A DNA stretch of 64,000 nucleotides from Macrobrachium rosenbergii (Eukaryota > Arthropoda > Malacostraca > Decapoda > Palaemonidae), in contig NC_089744.1 in NCBI RefSeq assembly GCF_040412425.1, positions 41,546,599 to 41,610,598 on the forward strand. The letters are read 5' to 3'. Positions 12,836 to 24,296 of the stretch are shown in pieces. Made by a program: the position numbers and the translations under genes. The notes below the pieces were generated by a model, which worked only from the letters and a program-made list of their open reading frames with translations, was not told the origin of the DNA and ran no database searches. Position 1 is the stretch's first letter. Every line of letters begins with the position of its first letter.

Positions 12836-13171
12836 AGGGAAAATGTATCACCAACTACCTTGATTTATATTACTGACATTACCCGTAATGGAAATGTCCA
12901 AGTATGCTATTAAAAATAGAGGAATAACCTTCAGTTACTAAGTTCAATAAGTGGCCAAACACTTTCTTTGAAAAGTTATGGAATGAGTTACCATTTCCAT
13001 GGATAGTTTATTTTTTAATAGTTTGTTATATATGGACTTTGGTATGGAGAGGTGCTATATCAAAGCTATCCATGACTGACATTTCCGGTAGTTTCACATC
13101 TATTATGTAATCGAAAAACACTGGTATTTCTCAAGCTGTTCTCATTTATGGACAGCTGGTTGGTATCAGGC

Positions 13172-13491
13172 ATGATAAAATCGTTGACGTAATCTTTGAA
13201 GATCAAATGGGTCGAATTTGAATGTTTAGTTTATGAATCATAGGTAAACCATACATTGTACCTGGTGCGATATCTGTTTCATCTAGTTTCTCTATTCTTG
13301 TTTAGTGACATTTTTCTCTTATAGCTTTCAAGGCTTCTACTCTAATTTTTGTCACATAGAATATTTTAATTTTTTAAGAAAATCAACCTTATCCAAGTAT
13401 TACTCCTAAGCCCTTATGAGGCCTACTGACATGTAAACTAATTTTCACCCTGTCTTTTGAGAACGTCTAGATCATTTTCTGAGAATATGTT
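13172..13491 (+). repeat. Direct repeat, copy B (about 320 bp)
   Basis: Second copy of the block at 11424-11740, ending at 'gagaatatgttttg'. Small indels and scattered substitutions separate the copies, so the duplication is old but not ancient. Confidence 0.9.
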
Positions 13492-13742
13492 TTGAGCCCT
13501 TTCTTTTCACACCGTTTCATGATTTTATACGCAACAGTTTTTGGCACGTACCAAAATTTAGATTATCCGTATCGTAGGACGGTAATTCTATTACTGTTAC
13601 ATAAAATCTCAAAGGCCGAAAAATATTTTACTTTTGAGAATTTTGGGTGCGTGCAGTGCTGTAGACAAAGCAAGTAGATATTGGTCTTTTTTTTTAGACA
13701 GTTAGTATTCAGAGATTGCCGACAACTGTCTATCAGGACATT

Positions 13743-14100
13743 CCTGTCACTACAAAGCCTTAAGAACCAAGTGCAAGAAATATGAAGACATTATGATTGC
13801 CCACTTGGCTACGATGGTGTGGATGGGTCTATTCCACCTCTGATAAATATATCTGAAAACGACAGGTATATGTATGTACGGGAGGCAATAGACTTTTATC
13901 CCTTTCGTGGTCAGGTCGGCAACATGACCCTGTTGTGATTATGGGACCCGGGTTCCTTTCCCGCTACTGGACATCACAACCACTCCAATTTCTTGCACTT
14001 GGATCTTAGGCTTTGTAGTGACAAGCGTATCCAAAAGAAGCACAAAGAATTCGAGAAGTTAAGAGGGCATTGTGGCTATTACTGCTATTACAATTATATT
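13743..14100. repeat. SINE-like unit with inverted ends and a (CA)n/(TA)n tail
   Basis: A ~38-bp block at 13743-13781 ('cctgtcactacaaagccttaa'-type) is repeated in inverted orientation at 13990-14027. Between them lies 'gacccgggttcctttccc', which resembles a tRNA-type B box (GGTTCxAxxCC). The unit leads into a long (CA)n/(TA)n tail. Together these suggest a tRNA-derived SINE or a short fold-back element. Confidence 0.45.
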
Positions 14101-14102
14101 AT

Positions 14103-14133
<31 letters not shown>

Positions 14134-14165
14134 CAAATATTATATATTCTCATATACATATATAC

Positions 14166-14228
<63 letters not shown>

Positions 14229-14288
14229 CGGTGTATATAGTTACTTATGTCTATATTATGCATATGTATATCTATCTATCTATATACA

Positions 14289-14375
<87 letters not shown>
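14101..14375. repeat. Compound (AC)n/(TA)n microsatellite
   Basis: An (AC)n start passes into interrupted and then pure (TA)n. It is one of the longest simple repeats in the window. Open frames read as YIYIYI here are artefacts of the repeat. Confidence 0.98.
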
Positions 14376-14377
<2 letters not shown>

Positions 14378-14379
14378 CA

Positions 14380-15180
14380 ATTAGAGCGGACTCTATGCCC
14401 ACACATGAATGGTAGAATCAAGGTTATGAATACGCTGGAGATTCATACTTTTTCTTTATTCCTTCCTACTTTTCGTGATTCATAATCACATCATCACGGA
14501 ATTCTCTGGAAACGTAAATAAATAAAAAAGAAATGGACTGACCAGCTAAAACTGAAGTACTTTAACAGAAATAGAGTATAAACTCACTTCACAATTAGAT
14601 ACTCTAGAGCACACTTAAATCCATTCACACAAAATACAGAATCCTATTATATATGGACACATTTATATATTGTTACACAAGAGCACATTAAAGAGAACAT
14701 ATAAAATCCTAAAACACAGCGAATAAACTATATCAGAAAGTTTTAAAAATACGATAAGTTGAAAATAAAGTAACACATATAATGTCACATTAAAATGCAC
14801 AAGTGGGTAACCTTTCCGTGGAAACGACATAGACACTATCAAACAAAAAAGGTGAATGAAAGAGAAGATCAGAGGTACGAACAGTAATTTACTGTGACAA
14901 GAATAGGGGCAGTTTGAATGTTTAGCGAGGGAACACGTAATTTGATATTTGGAGGTTCAAGTATTAGAAGTTTTGTTGATTTTGTACTTGGCCAATAACT
15001 TGCAAATCTTTGTAATTCATAGTAATTTTGCACTTGGATCGGACAGTCATCATCCAGGTTCATGACTCGCCTCTTTGTGGGAGTCTGCTCTGACCCCAGA
15101 AGCCGCCTGGTAGATCCGACTGATGTTCCCAGATTACATCTGGGACAAGTATATTCCTAAACAACACGAGACGACATCAA
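14380..15180. other. Intergenic stretch, nothing recognised
   Basis: AT-rich DNA with no domain-like open frame on either strand. Confidence 0.5.
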
Positions 15181-15503
15181 AGGGCATTGACGATCCTAAA
15201 ATCTAAAGAGCAAGCCGATCGCTTTTGGATTTTTTGGAATGAGTTTGATGCCAATGGCTCAATAGGAATTTTGAATTACCCTAACGAAATCCCTTCTAAA
15301 GCTGGCATCATGTCAAAAGTGAAAACTGGCCTACGTAGGCAGTTCAGGGACATTAAAGTTCACTGTAGGGTTGAATTTTGTTAAGCAGCTGGGTAAGTAT
15401 TCGATAGAAAGTTTTGTTTGGAAAGCAATTGCTACTGAAAAAATGCTGGAGGAAGAGGATTCCTTGATGAAATAAAGTCCAACTATGAGTATGTGAACAG
15501 AGT

Positions 15504-15893
15504 TTAGTTTAAAACTAAAAAAGAAACAGCTATAAAAATCAAACCCGAGGCCAGTAGGCGATCTTTCTCTAAAAAAAAATAGTGGTGTTGAAATGATAAT
15601 TTTCTTTGAATATTAAAATATCTAATAAAGCCAATTTTGAATTCGTGTTCCTTTTCCAAGGTGAAAGTGATGCTGTGATAGGTGTTAACGAACTCAAGAA
15701 ACCGGTCAGATTCGACTTCATGGTTACCAAGGACAAACGTATCTACATATCGAGAATAAAAAAGGAGACGATGGGCCAGGGTGCCTTCATCAAGAATGTG
15801 CTCCTCCAGAGAGCACATAAAAATGCCCGCAAAAGTTGGTCCGAGTGGACTCCCAATGGCCCTGCCTGCTGTTTGTTTAAAAAGAGTTTTCAA
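15504..15893 (-). pseudogene. Penelope-like element reverse transcriptase fragment (minus strand)
   Basis: Reading the minus strand from 15893 gives FKQTAGRAIGSPLGPTFAGI, the 'G.AMGSPLGP..A' block of Penelope-like RTs. FMCSLEEHIL and FYSRYVDTFVLG follow, then RFLEFVNTYHSITFTLEKE. The catalytic YVDD is reduced to YVD-T, so one aspartate is missing and the copy cannot be active. The N-terminal part of the RT is absent; at that end it abuts a second Penelope fragment on the opposite strand. Confidence 0.8.
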
Positions 15894-15914
15894 CCAAATA
15901 CTTCAGGTTTCACC

Positions 15915-16268
15915 GAACTCTAAAAAAATAAGAAAATCATCGACGAGAAGGTATATATGTTCTGTACAACCTGTCCAAATTTCACAAAGCCCATATTCCT
16001 TTCGCCCTATTCTTGCCGCATGCAACACCCAAACTATAAGCCGGCGAAATTAAACAAATAGAGGGCATGGCCATGGGAAGTCCACTCGGATCAACTTTTG
16101 CGAATAATTATATGACCTCCTTGAATTCCCCAGGCCTATCGCCCCCTTTTTTTGTTCTCGATATGTAACTGATATGTTTGTCCTTTGTACCCATAAAGCC
16201 GATTTTGACCGGTTTCTTGAGCTTGTCAACACTATCACAACATCACTTTTACATAGGAAAAGGAACAT
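15915..16268 (+). pseudogene. Penelope-like element reverse transcriptase fragment (plus strand)
   Basis: Around 15945-16050 one frame reads LYNLSKFHKAHIPFRPILAA, the 'KxHKxxxPxRPI' motif of Penelope-like RTs. At about 16062 EGMAMGSPLGSTFANN follows, then in another frame FCSRYVTDMFVLC and DFDRFLELVN. It is the same family as the minus-strand fragment next door. At least two frame changes occur, and YVDD is altered to YVTD. The fragment ends just before a (TA)n/(TG)n microsatellite. Confidence 0.75.
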
Positions 16269-16301
16269 GATTCAAAATTGCATTTTTAGTTATATTTTTT
16301 A

Positions 16302-16359
16302 ATATATATATATGTGTGTGTGTGTGTATATATATATGTATGTATATATACATATATAT

Positions 16360-16443
<84 letters not shown>
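16302..16443. repeat. (TA)n with (TG)n interruption
   Basis: Microsatellite immediately downstream of the Penelope-like fragment and 54 bp upstream of the proposed first TRPA codon. Confidence 0.97.
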
Positions 16444-16445
<2 letters not shown>

Positions 16446-16496
16446 GACTTGAAAGGTTGATGTTTCCTCTCTCCATTGCCATTTTCTCTGTGTATC

Positions 16497-16712
16497 ATGA
16501 CTCGAGGAAGTAAGAGGCCTTGGAAGAAGCATGAAAATGTGGTCAACGTCCATTTCTATAGGAATGAAAGGCCTCCAGTAGATATGGACATAGCTGCAAC
16601 TGCTGAACAAGAATTGTATGGAATATTGAACGTCAAACAACTAGGCCGAGGGTTCTATAATATCACAGTTGAATATAAAAACTGTTGTGAAAATATAAAA
16701 GCACTGTACAGA
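16497..16712 (+). CDS. TRPA exon 1 (provisional N-terminus)
   Basis: ATG 16497 is the first in-frame ATG after the stop at 16458. The 72-codon frame ([16 protein letters not shown]... ending IKALYR) is closed by the donor 'aga|gtaaag' at 16712/16713. The phase (0) matches the next exon. No known domain is visible in it, so assignment to the channel rests on phase, spacing and orientation only. Confidence 0.5.
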
Positions 16713-16918
16713 GTAAAGACTGCTTTAATCTAAAAATAAAAAAGAGAACATGGTATTAGAGCCATTTAAAACATGAGCGTGCAAATGGCTGGTCAGGTTT
16801 GAAATTTAGGAGCTTGCAATATGAGAGTTGCTGACACTCATTAGGAAAAAAAAAAGGAAAACGGAAGGATAGGATGTTCCTGAGCTGGAAAAAGTTTTTT
16901 GAGAGAATATATGTATAT

Positions 16919-16960
<42 letters not shown>

Positions 16961-16994
16961 CATAAATATATATATTATTATATATATATATATA

Positions 16995-17069
<75 letters not shown>

Positions 17070-19294
17070 GACATTTAATATGTGGAAAACTCGTGCAAAA
17101 TCTTACTTTAGCTGTTTTTTTCCAAAATACTCATAATAATAGAAATCTGATAGATTGCCTTGAATCATATTACACGCTCAATTATACGTTTGCCTTCTGG
17201 GTATATGTAGGACGTTCTTAGAAAAAAAATACAGTTCCTTACCACTTGCAGGCCAAGAAGCTTAGAGACTTGTGCAGCACCACAAACAACCAAGAAAGCG
17301 AAAGAATTCAGGAAGTGCAGTTCCTCCTGAGTGATTATCCTGACATCATCAACATGACTTCTGCAGATGGCCAGACACCTCTTCACATAGCAGCGATTAA
17401 CAATCAGGCTTGGTATACTGACAGCTCTTATCATGAGTATTTTTGTAATCTCTTCTCGAAACTCTTGGAGACACTTTCTAAGAGTAACATACATTACAGA
17501 AAAACTGGGAATGAGGGACTCGATTTGTCAAAGAAAAATGAACTTCACACATATTAGCTGAATTATTGCTCTCAAAACGAATATTTAACCGATCCACTTA
17601 TGTTCCAGGATTATACCAACACTGTTGCGCAATGATGCTGACCTGGAGTTTTATGACGATGCCGGTTTCACTCCACTTCTACACACCATCACACGACAGT
17701 CACTGGAGTGTTTTGAAATCCTGCTGGAAAGGTAGGTTTTATTCAGTTGGTCTCTTTATTAAAGTACATGTTTATATTCGTGAGAGTAAACCACAGTTCA
17801 CTTTTTCTTTCTTAGTATTTGATTGATGAATTTTGGTTTTACTGGAGAGCACCACATATGATCAAAATCGGGACATTTCTACTTGTCTCCCTCATTCAAG
17901 TTCTTTAGTCGCCTTTTAGTCACCTCACAAGAGTTACGTAGAGCATCTCAGTTGCTTGATTATGGTTCATTGAAGTGCATTTACTGTTTTCACTTACTGT
18001 CACAGCTTTTTTAAGTTTTTCTGTGAAGGGAAAAAGAAGCATAATTTAAATAGATGTGAGCTCAGGATCACTTATGAAATGGGTCATAGGGTGGTCACTA
18101 AGAATATGATACTGAAAGGCGGTTTCCATATAAGACAAGGAAAACGTTTCTAGTGTAACTTACTGGTTGGTTTTCATTATTCAGGAAATAAAACTATATG
18201 AAAACATGGAGATATAATAAATAAATAAAAGCTAGTATTTGTTCAAAAACTACTTTAACACTGAAGACATAGTTGCCGTGTTCAGAAAACTATAAAATTT
18301 TGGAAAACGAAATGGGTTCTCTTGAGACCTAACATTGGCAAATAAGAGGATCTCCATTAATAAACTCTGGAGATGTTGATGATATGGAAGATGAAATCAT
18401 AAAACAGAAAAATTCCAAATCATGTAAATGGGAGATATGGTTCAAAAGTATGCTCCGAGTTTTATGACAGGCTCAAAGAAACTCAAAGTCCGGATTGCAG
18501 TGGCGAGAACGAACAACCTGATACCTATGAAAGGTTTACTGGCAGACATGGCAAATCTACCGTTTAAATGACATACTGATTTTCAGTATCTGAAAATTGT
18601 GAAAGTATGCGTGATTTCGTTAAGTCTTAATACTGAAATTCACCATCTTCATTGACCAGGAATAATGGCGGTACTAGAGGAAAACAGGAAATACTGGTTT
18701 TATTTCTTGTATGATCATAGAAAGATTAAGAATTTCCTTGTGCTTAACCCAGTCATTCATACTAATATTAAAAGTACAAATAGGACTCATCCGTAGGTTA
18801 GGTAACTTTGTGTGTGTGTGTGAGTTCTTCCCTATCTCCTTTTCAATACACGCACAAACAAATTGCAACTTTTACGCACACACACATCCCTAGGGGGTTA
18901 GTTCCGTCAGTGCACCTCACACACTTAAGGTTCTTTGCAGCGTTCCTGCGACCCCTAGCTGGGCCCACTTTCATTCCTTTTTCTGTATCTCCGTTCATAT
19001 TCTCTTTCTTCCATTTACTTTCAACCCTCTCCTAACAATTGTTTCATTTTGCAGTTGCCAGGTTTTCCTCCTGTTATACCTTCAAAGAATTATTCTCTCA
19101 ATTTCTCTTTCAGCGCTGAATGACCTCATAGCTCCCAGAGCTTGGCCTTTGGCCTAAATTTTGTATTCCTTTCCTTCTAAACACACACACACATGCGTAC
19201 ATGTATATAAAATATTTCGCATTTAGTAAATGTAACATATGACATGCCAATTTGACAAATTATTAACAGCAGAAGAATGCTGTATTTTTCACAA

Positions 19295-19386
<92 letters not shown>

Positions 19387-21908
19387 TGCTGCTGGTGCTG
19401 TTCGAAATTTGTCAGATTGTCGTGTCATATGATGTTACGAAATTCGTGTAGCCTATATACTTGAATTATCAACAGGGTCCTTACCATTGTTTGCATATTA
19501 GAAGATTAGTTTGAATTGTAATGATTGACCTTTGTGTGTAATCATACTGCTTTAGATTAAAGTAGTTGCTTATCAATTTTTAATCTTCAGATTATTAATA
19601 ATAGATATTTTTTTTACTTACGAAGCGATTGTCCATTTTACAACGGTTATTTTTTTCGGAATGGGAAGATATGCAATCAGCAATGGGATAATGATTTCTG
19701 TCATACAGGTAACAAAAGGCCAAAATCTCATAGTTGACTCTCACATCATTTTTCAGCGGGGTAGATGTTAATAACAGTAGTGCAAACGGCCAACCACCTT
19801 TGCACTGGGCCGTGAAACACTATTATAAGCACGGGAGGATGGTGGAAAAACTCTTAAAATGCGGGGCCGACGTGAACATGGTAGACGACGACAATCAACA
19901 AACACCACTTCACGTAGCTGCTTATGTTGGGAATACCGTTGTTCTTCAAGAACTGCTCAACGCAAAGCCCAGGGACATTAACGCACTCGATATATCCACT
20001 CTGTCACCTCTGCACTTAGCTGCGGAAAAAGGTAATCGTGATTGCTGCGAGATCCTTCTGGCATCTGGGGCAAACTGTTCAGTTCGCAACAAGCATAAGG
20101 AAACCCCACTGATGTTAGCAGTAAAAAATTGCTTTACCAAAACTTGTGAGATTTTGCTTCAGAGTAACAGAGGATCTGTAAACGATGTTAACAATAGTCA
20201 CCAGACTCCTGTAATTATTGCTGCGAGGAGTAACAAAGCTGCTTCCGTTTTCGTCTTACAGGCTCTTCTAAAGTGTGAGCCGGATTTAAAAGCAACAACA
20301 TTAGATGGAGACACAGCATTGCATTATGCTGCCAAAAATGGCTCTGCTCAGAAGTGCCGTGATCTGATGGAGGCTGGAGCTGACTGCAACATAACAAACA
20401 AACATAAGACGACTCCAATCCATTGCGCGGCTAAGAAAAACGCGATTTCTTGTGTTGCTACTCTTCTAGGTTTCTCCGAGGAAGAAATTTGTGATTTACT
20501 CTTTTCTGACTCTGGTTCAGAGGATGCTCGTTTACGTTTTTGTCCTTCAAATTGTAGCAGTCAAGGTGTAGTAGATTCTTGTCCTGGAGATTATGACACT
20601 CATGATTCACAAGACGTCAACGTTAAGGATAATCAAGGCATGACGCCCCTTCATTATGCATTAATGAAGAGCTCAGAAGAGTGTTGCAAGCTGCTACTCA
20701 AGAAACGGGCTAATGTTCATCTCAAGAATAATAAAAGTAACACTCCACTGCATTTAGCAGCCGAAAGAGGACTAGCTAAATGCTGTATTTTGCTTCTTTC
20801 CAAAGGAGCAGACGTCAATGCGACCAACGATGAAGAAAAGACGTCTCTTCATTTGGCTGCAGCTGCAGGATCTCGCGCATGTTGTAAGATCTTGATGAAG
20901 AAAGGAGCCGAACTCAGTGTTGTTGACAAGATGAAGATGTCACCTTTGCACTATGCTGCTAAAGTCGGTTCTGCGGAATGTTGTGAATTGCTACTAAAGA
21001 AGGTTGAAAAGAACTTTGCATCTTACTCTGCTGATACTCCATTGCATCTTGCTGCTAAAGAGGGTTATTTAAACTGCTGCGAGCAACTAGTTCAGAACAC
21101 ATGGACAGTTAAATACTTATTGAGACGAAACGAAGATGGACAAATGCCCCACAATGCAGCTTTTGACAACGGAAAAGATGATGCTTTCTGCTTCCTACTT
21201 CACAAGGCTTTAGAGTACATCGTCAGAGAGAAATCATCAGAAAAGTTTGGAAGGTCACAAAGAAAAGACAGGAAAGAGGATGAACCGATTCTTAAACCTG
21301 CACTGAGCGACCTGCTCAGACAGAGTATACAACAAAAAAGGGGGTAAGCTGCTGTTGGAATTACCGATATATAGATGTGTATATGTGATAAAGATGATTA
21401 TTAAGACACCGGATAATATATGAATGGGCTCAACTTCTAAAGTCTTGCAGTGTGTCGTTTGTTTAGTGTTTACCTATGTTGATTAAAGAATTAATGCATT
21501 ATGTGTGATACCTGACATCTTTACTCTTACCTCTAACAGCAATGCAGTAGATGCCATTGTAAAATGTCCCAAGTGGTTGGATGCCCTTTCATCGGAACGC
21601 GAAAGGAGCTGTACATCCAATTTATGTCACCTTATCAAGCATTTCCCGGAAGTTGCCAAGGTAAAATTTTCAGGGTATTTCATAGCTATTTCATTGTGCT
21701 TCGTGAATGGAATGAGCATAATCACAGTAGTTCGCTACTTTCTGTTTTCTTCTGTATTATGGAGTTTTGTTGAAAATGAATATTGCAAGACTCTATGTAA
21801 CTTAATGATTTTATTTTTTTTAAATTGTAGGAGAAACCAAGCACTTACCCTAAAATGAAGCTAATTTTTTACACATACAGTCTCCTTCGTCACCGGATCT
21901 CTTCCCCG

Positions 21909-21951
<43 letters not shown>

Positions 21952-23097
21952 TGATGATTATACTTTCAGGTTGTTCTTGATGGATGCATAGAAACTTCCT
22001 TAGAGGGCAGAAAGATATACAGATTCATCTTTCTCGAAAACATTTACTTTTACTCAGGTATGTACTTTATCATACTTACTCGTAATATAATTGAGCACGA
22101 AAACAGCACAAAGATTAGGGTTTCTTCCTTGCTAGACATACCTGTGATTTGTGTTCTCGCCACAGAAGTTGTCTTAGCTGCCGTATAATGTGACAAAATT
22201 ACTTTGGCAGAAACGGTATTACTCAGGGCGCAACCAGCGCAGATCACAGCTCTGACGAGCACAGAATTCAGTTAGATTGCATAATTTGACTGGCTGAATT
22301 TTATAAAATTTCACTTTCCTAATCTATCGCTTTATTTTCTTTTGCTCAGAAGCAAATGACGCGACGGACTCAGGCATTTTGGGACTACGAAAGATTTTCA
22401 TTATGAAAAGGGTTTCTTCCTATCTACGGCGGAACTTACTCCCAAACACAACGATTGGCGGCCGGATTCTCCAAACTGCCGTCGGGATGTACAAGCGATT
22501 TTTCCAGGCCGTCGGCGTCGTACTGAAGTTTGTCTTTCATCCGAATGACCTAAAGGAACGCGAGATGACTACCGAGGGTATGTCATCCACAACAGTTTTA
22601 TTGTCACACTTCTAAAAGAAGCGCCATATATATGACTGAACCATCAAATGACAACCCTTTCAGTGCTCTGTTACTTGTTTCTCTTTTACTTGGTTCCTAC
22701 AGTCATCCTGTTTGATTAACTGATTGTTTTCTGTAGACTGGCATTGGACATCCTAGTTTCAGTCTGGTGTGGCGCTTCATACTTTTCCTTCTAGTTGGCC
22801 TTTGCATAAGAAAGAAAATTGCAGACTGGGGGAAGGGGTGGCCTAAATTTTGACGTCCTGAAATCAGTTCTTTCTCGAATGTAATACTGTACAGCATTCT
22901 CTGCCCCTCAAAACTGGTCATGAATAAATCAGTGTTTTTCGCACATTCTTTGGCCAAACTTGCAGATGACGTCAGCGAAAAAGATGCATTTCCGCGACTG
23001 AGTCGCTATGACTCAAGATGTCAAGAAACATTGAATGTTGGGACACATTCCACCTCGACTGTCCATCTTCGAATTTAGTGCCAAGGAAATGCGCTTT

Positions 23098-23171
<74 letters not shown>

Positions 23172-23664
23172 CTTTAATCCCTTACGTAACTGTGACGCAT
23201 TTTCTTTACAAATCTATTTTTGTTCCAAAATTTGATCTTGAAAAAGTCCATTACATTTGCAGTCGTTCTCTAAAGAAAAGGAAAAACAGGCTTATTACGT
23301 AGGATTCGTTCATATCCATGCTTCTTGGGCCTTATCAGCTGTATATCAATAAACAAAAGAACAGAATTTCTATATATTGATGCTTTGAGTTCTCGCAAGA
23401 GGAAATTTGATATATACTCGAAATTTACTTTTATTTCTTCTTGAACATTTTTTTTTCTCCACGTTAAATAGTAATGGTCACATAGCTTATTCTGTTCCCA
23501 AAATTGATATATTTTCATATGTATAGGTACATATTTTCACAACATGCTTACACACTATACACAACACACACCCCCACACACAAACGCATACATAGTTATA
23601 CATTCCCACACCATATATACTCTATACATGGACATACACTTAATCATATGTATATATATATATT

Positions 23665-23757
<93 letters not shown>

Positions 23758-24210
23758 TATGTGTTTGTAATATTGCGTAGATTTTGATATATCTATTTGA
23801 TTTTATAAACGGTTTTTCATAGGGCGAAAAAACGTATATGGTGTTGCATCCAAGTTACATTTTTGTTTTGATAATGTGCTCGTTTCATAGTTTTTATTAA
23901 CCAAAAATGAAAAGTCGTTTTTCGTGTCATCCCTCCTTTAATCTTAGCAATACCTGGTAATGCCATTATCTGAAAGGAACTCGTCTTTGATTAGTGATTT
24001 CGCCAACCTTGGTAGTCAGCGCAATTACTGAAATGCAATCAGCTTCCATATCGGCTCATTTAAGACGAATCTCGAGCTTCATTGTGATCCACTGGTGTTA
24101 ACACCAAGCCATAAGGTCTGTTGTAAATTTCAGTTAGTACCATTTTAGTCAAGGACGATAGCTTTGATCTCACCCTTTTATGAAATAAGTAATCAGTTGT
24201 AATGCATACT

Positions 24211-24296
<86 letters not shown>

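Noticed and set aside
13993..14485. Long YIYIYI open frames around (TA)n tracts (also 16249-16640, 16841-17074, 23504-23770, 36137-36436, 44672-44878, 45748-46119)
   Set aside because: They are translations of TA microsatellites and have no domain content.
19734..21347. Stand-alone ankyrin-repeat gene starting near 19734
   Set aside because: The frame is bounded by an acceptor at 19757 and a phase-2 donor at 21343, and flanking exons complete TRPA signatures; it is one exon of the channel.
23035..23235. LSLSLS frames at (CT)n runs (also 29702-29944, the part beyond 29830)
   Set aside because: By-products of the dinucleotide repeat; only 29680-29830 of the second one is real TRPA exon.
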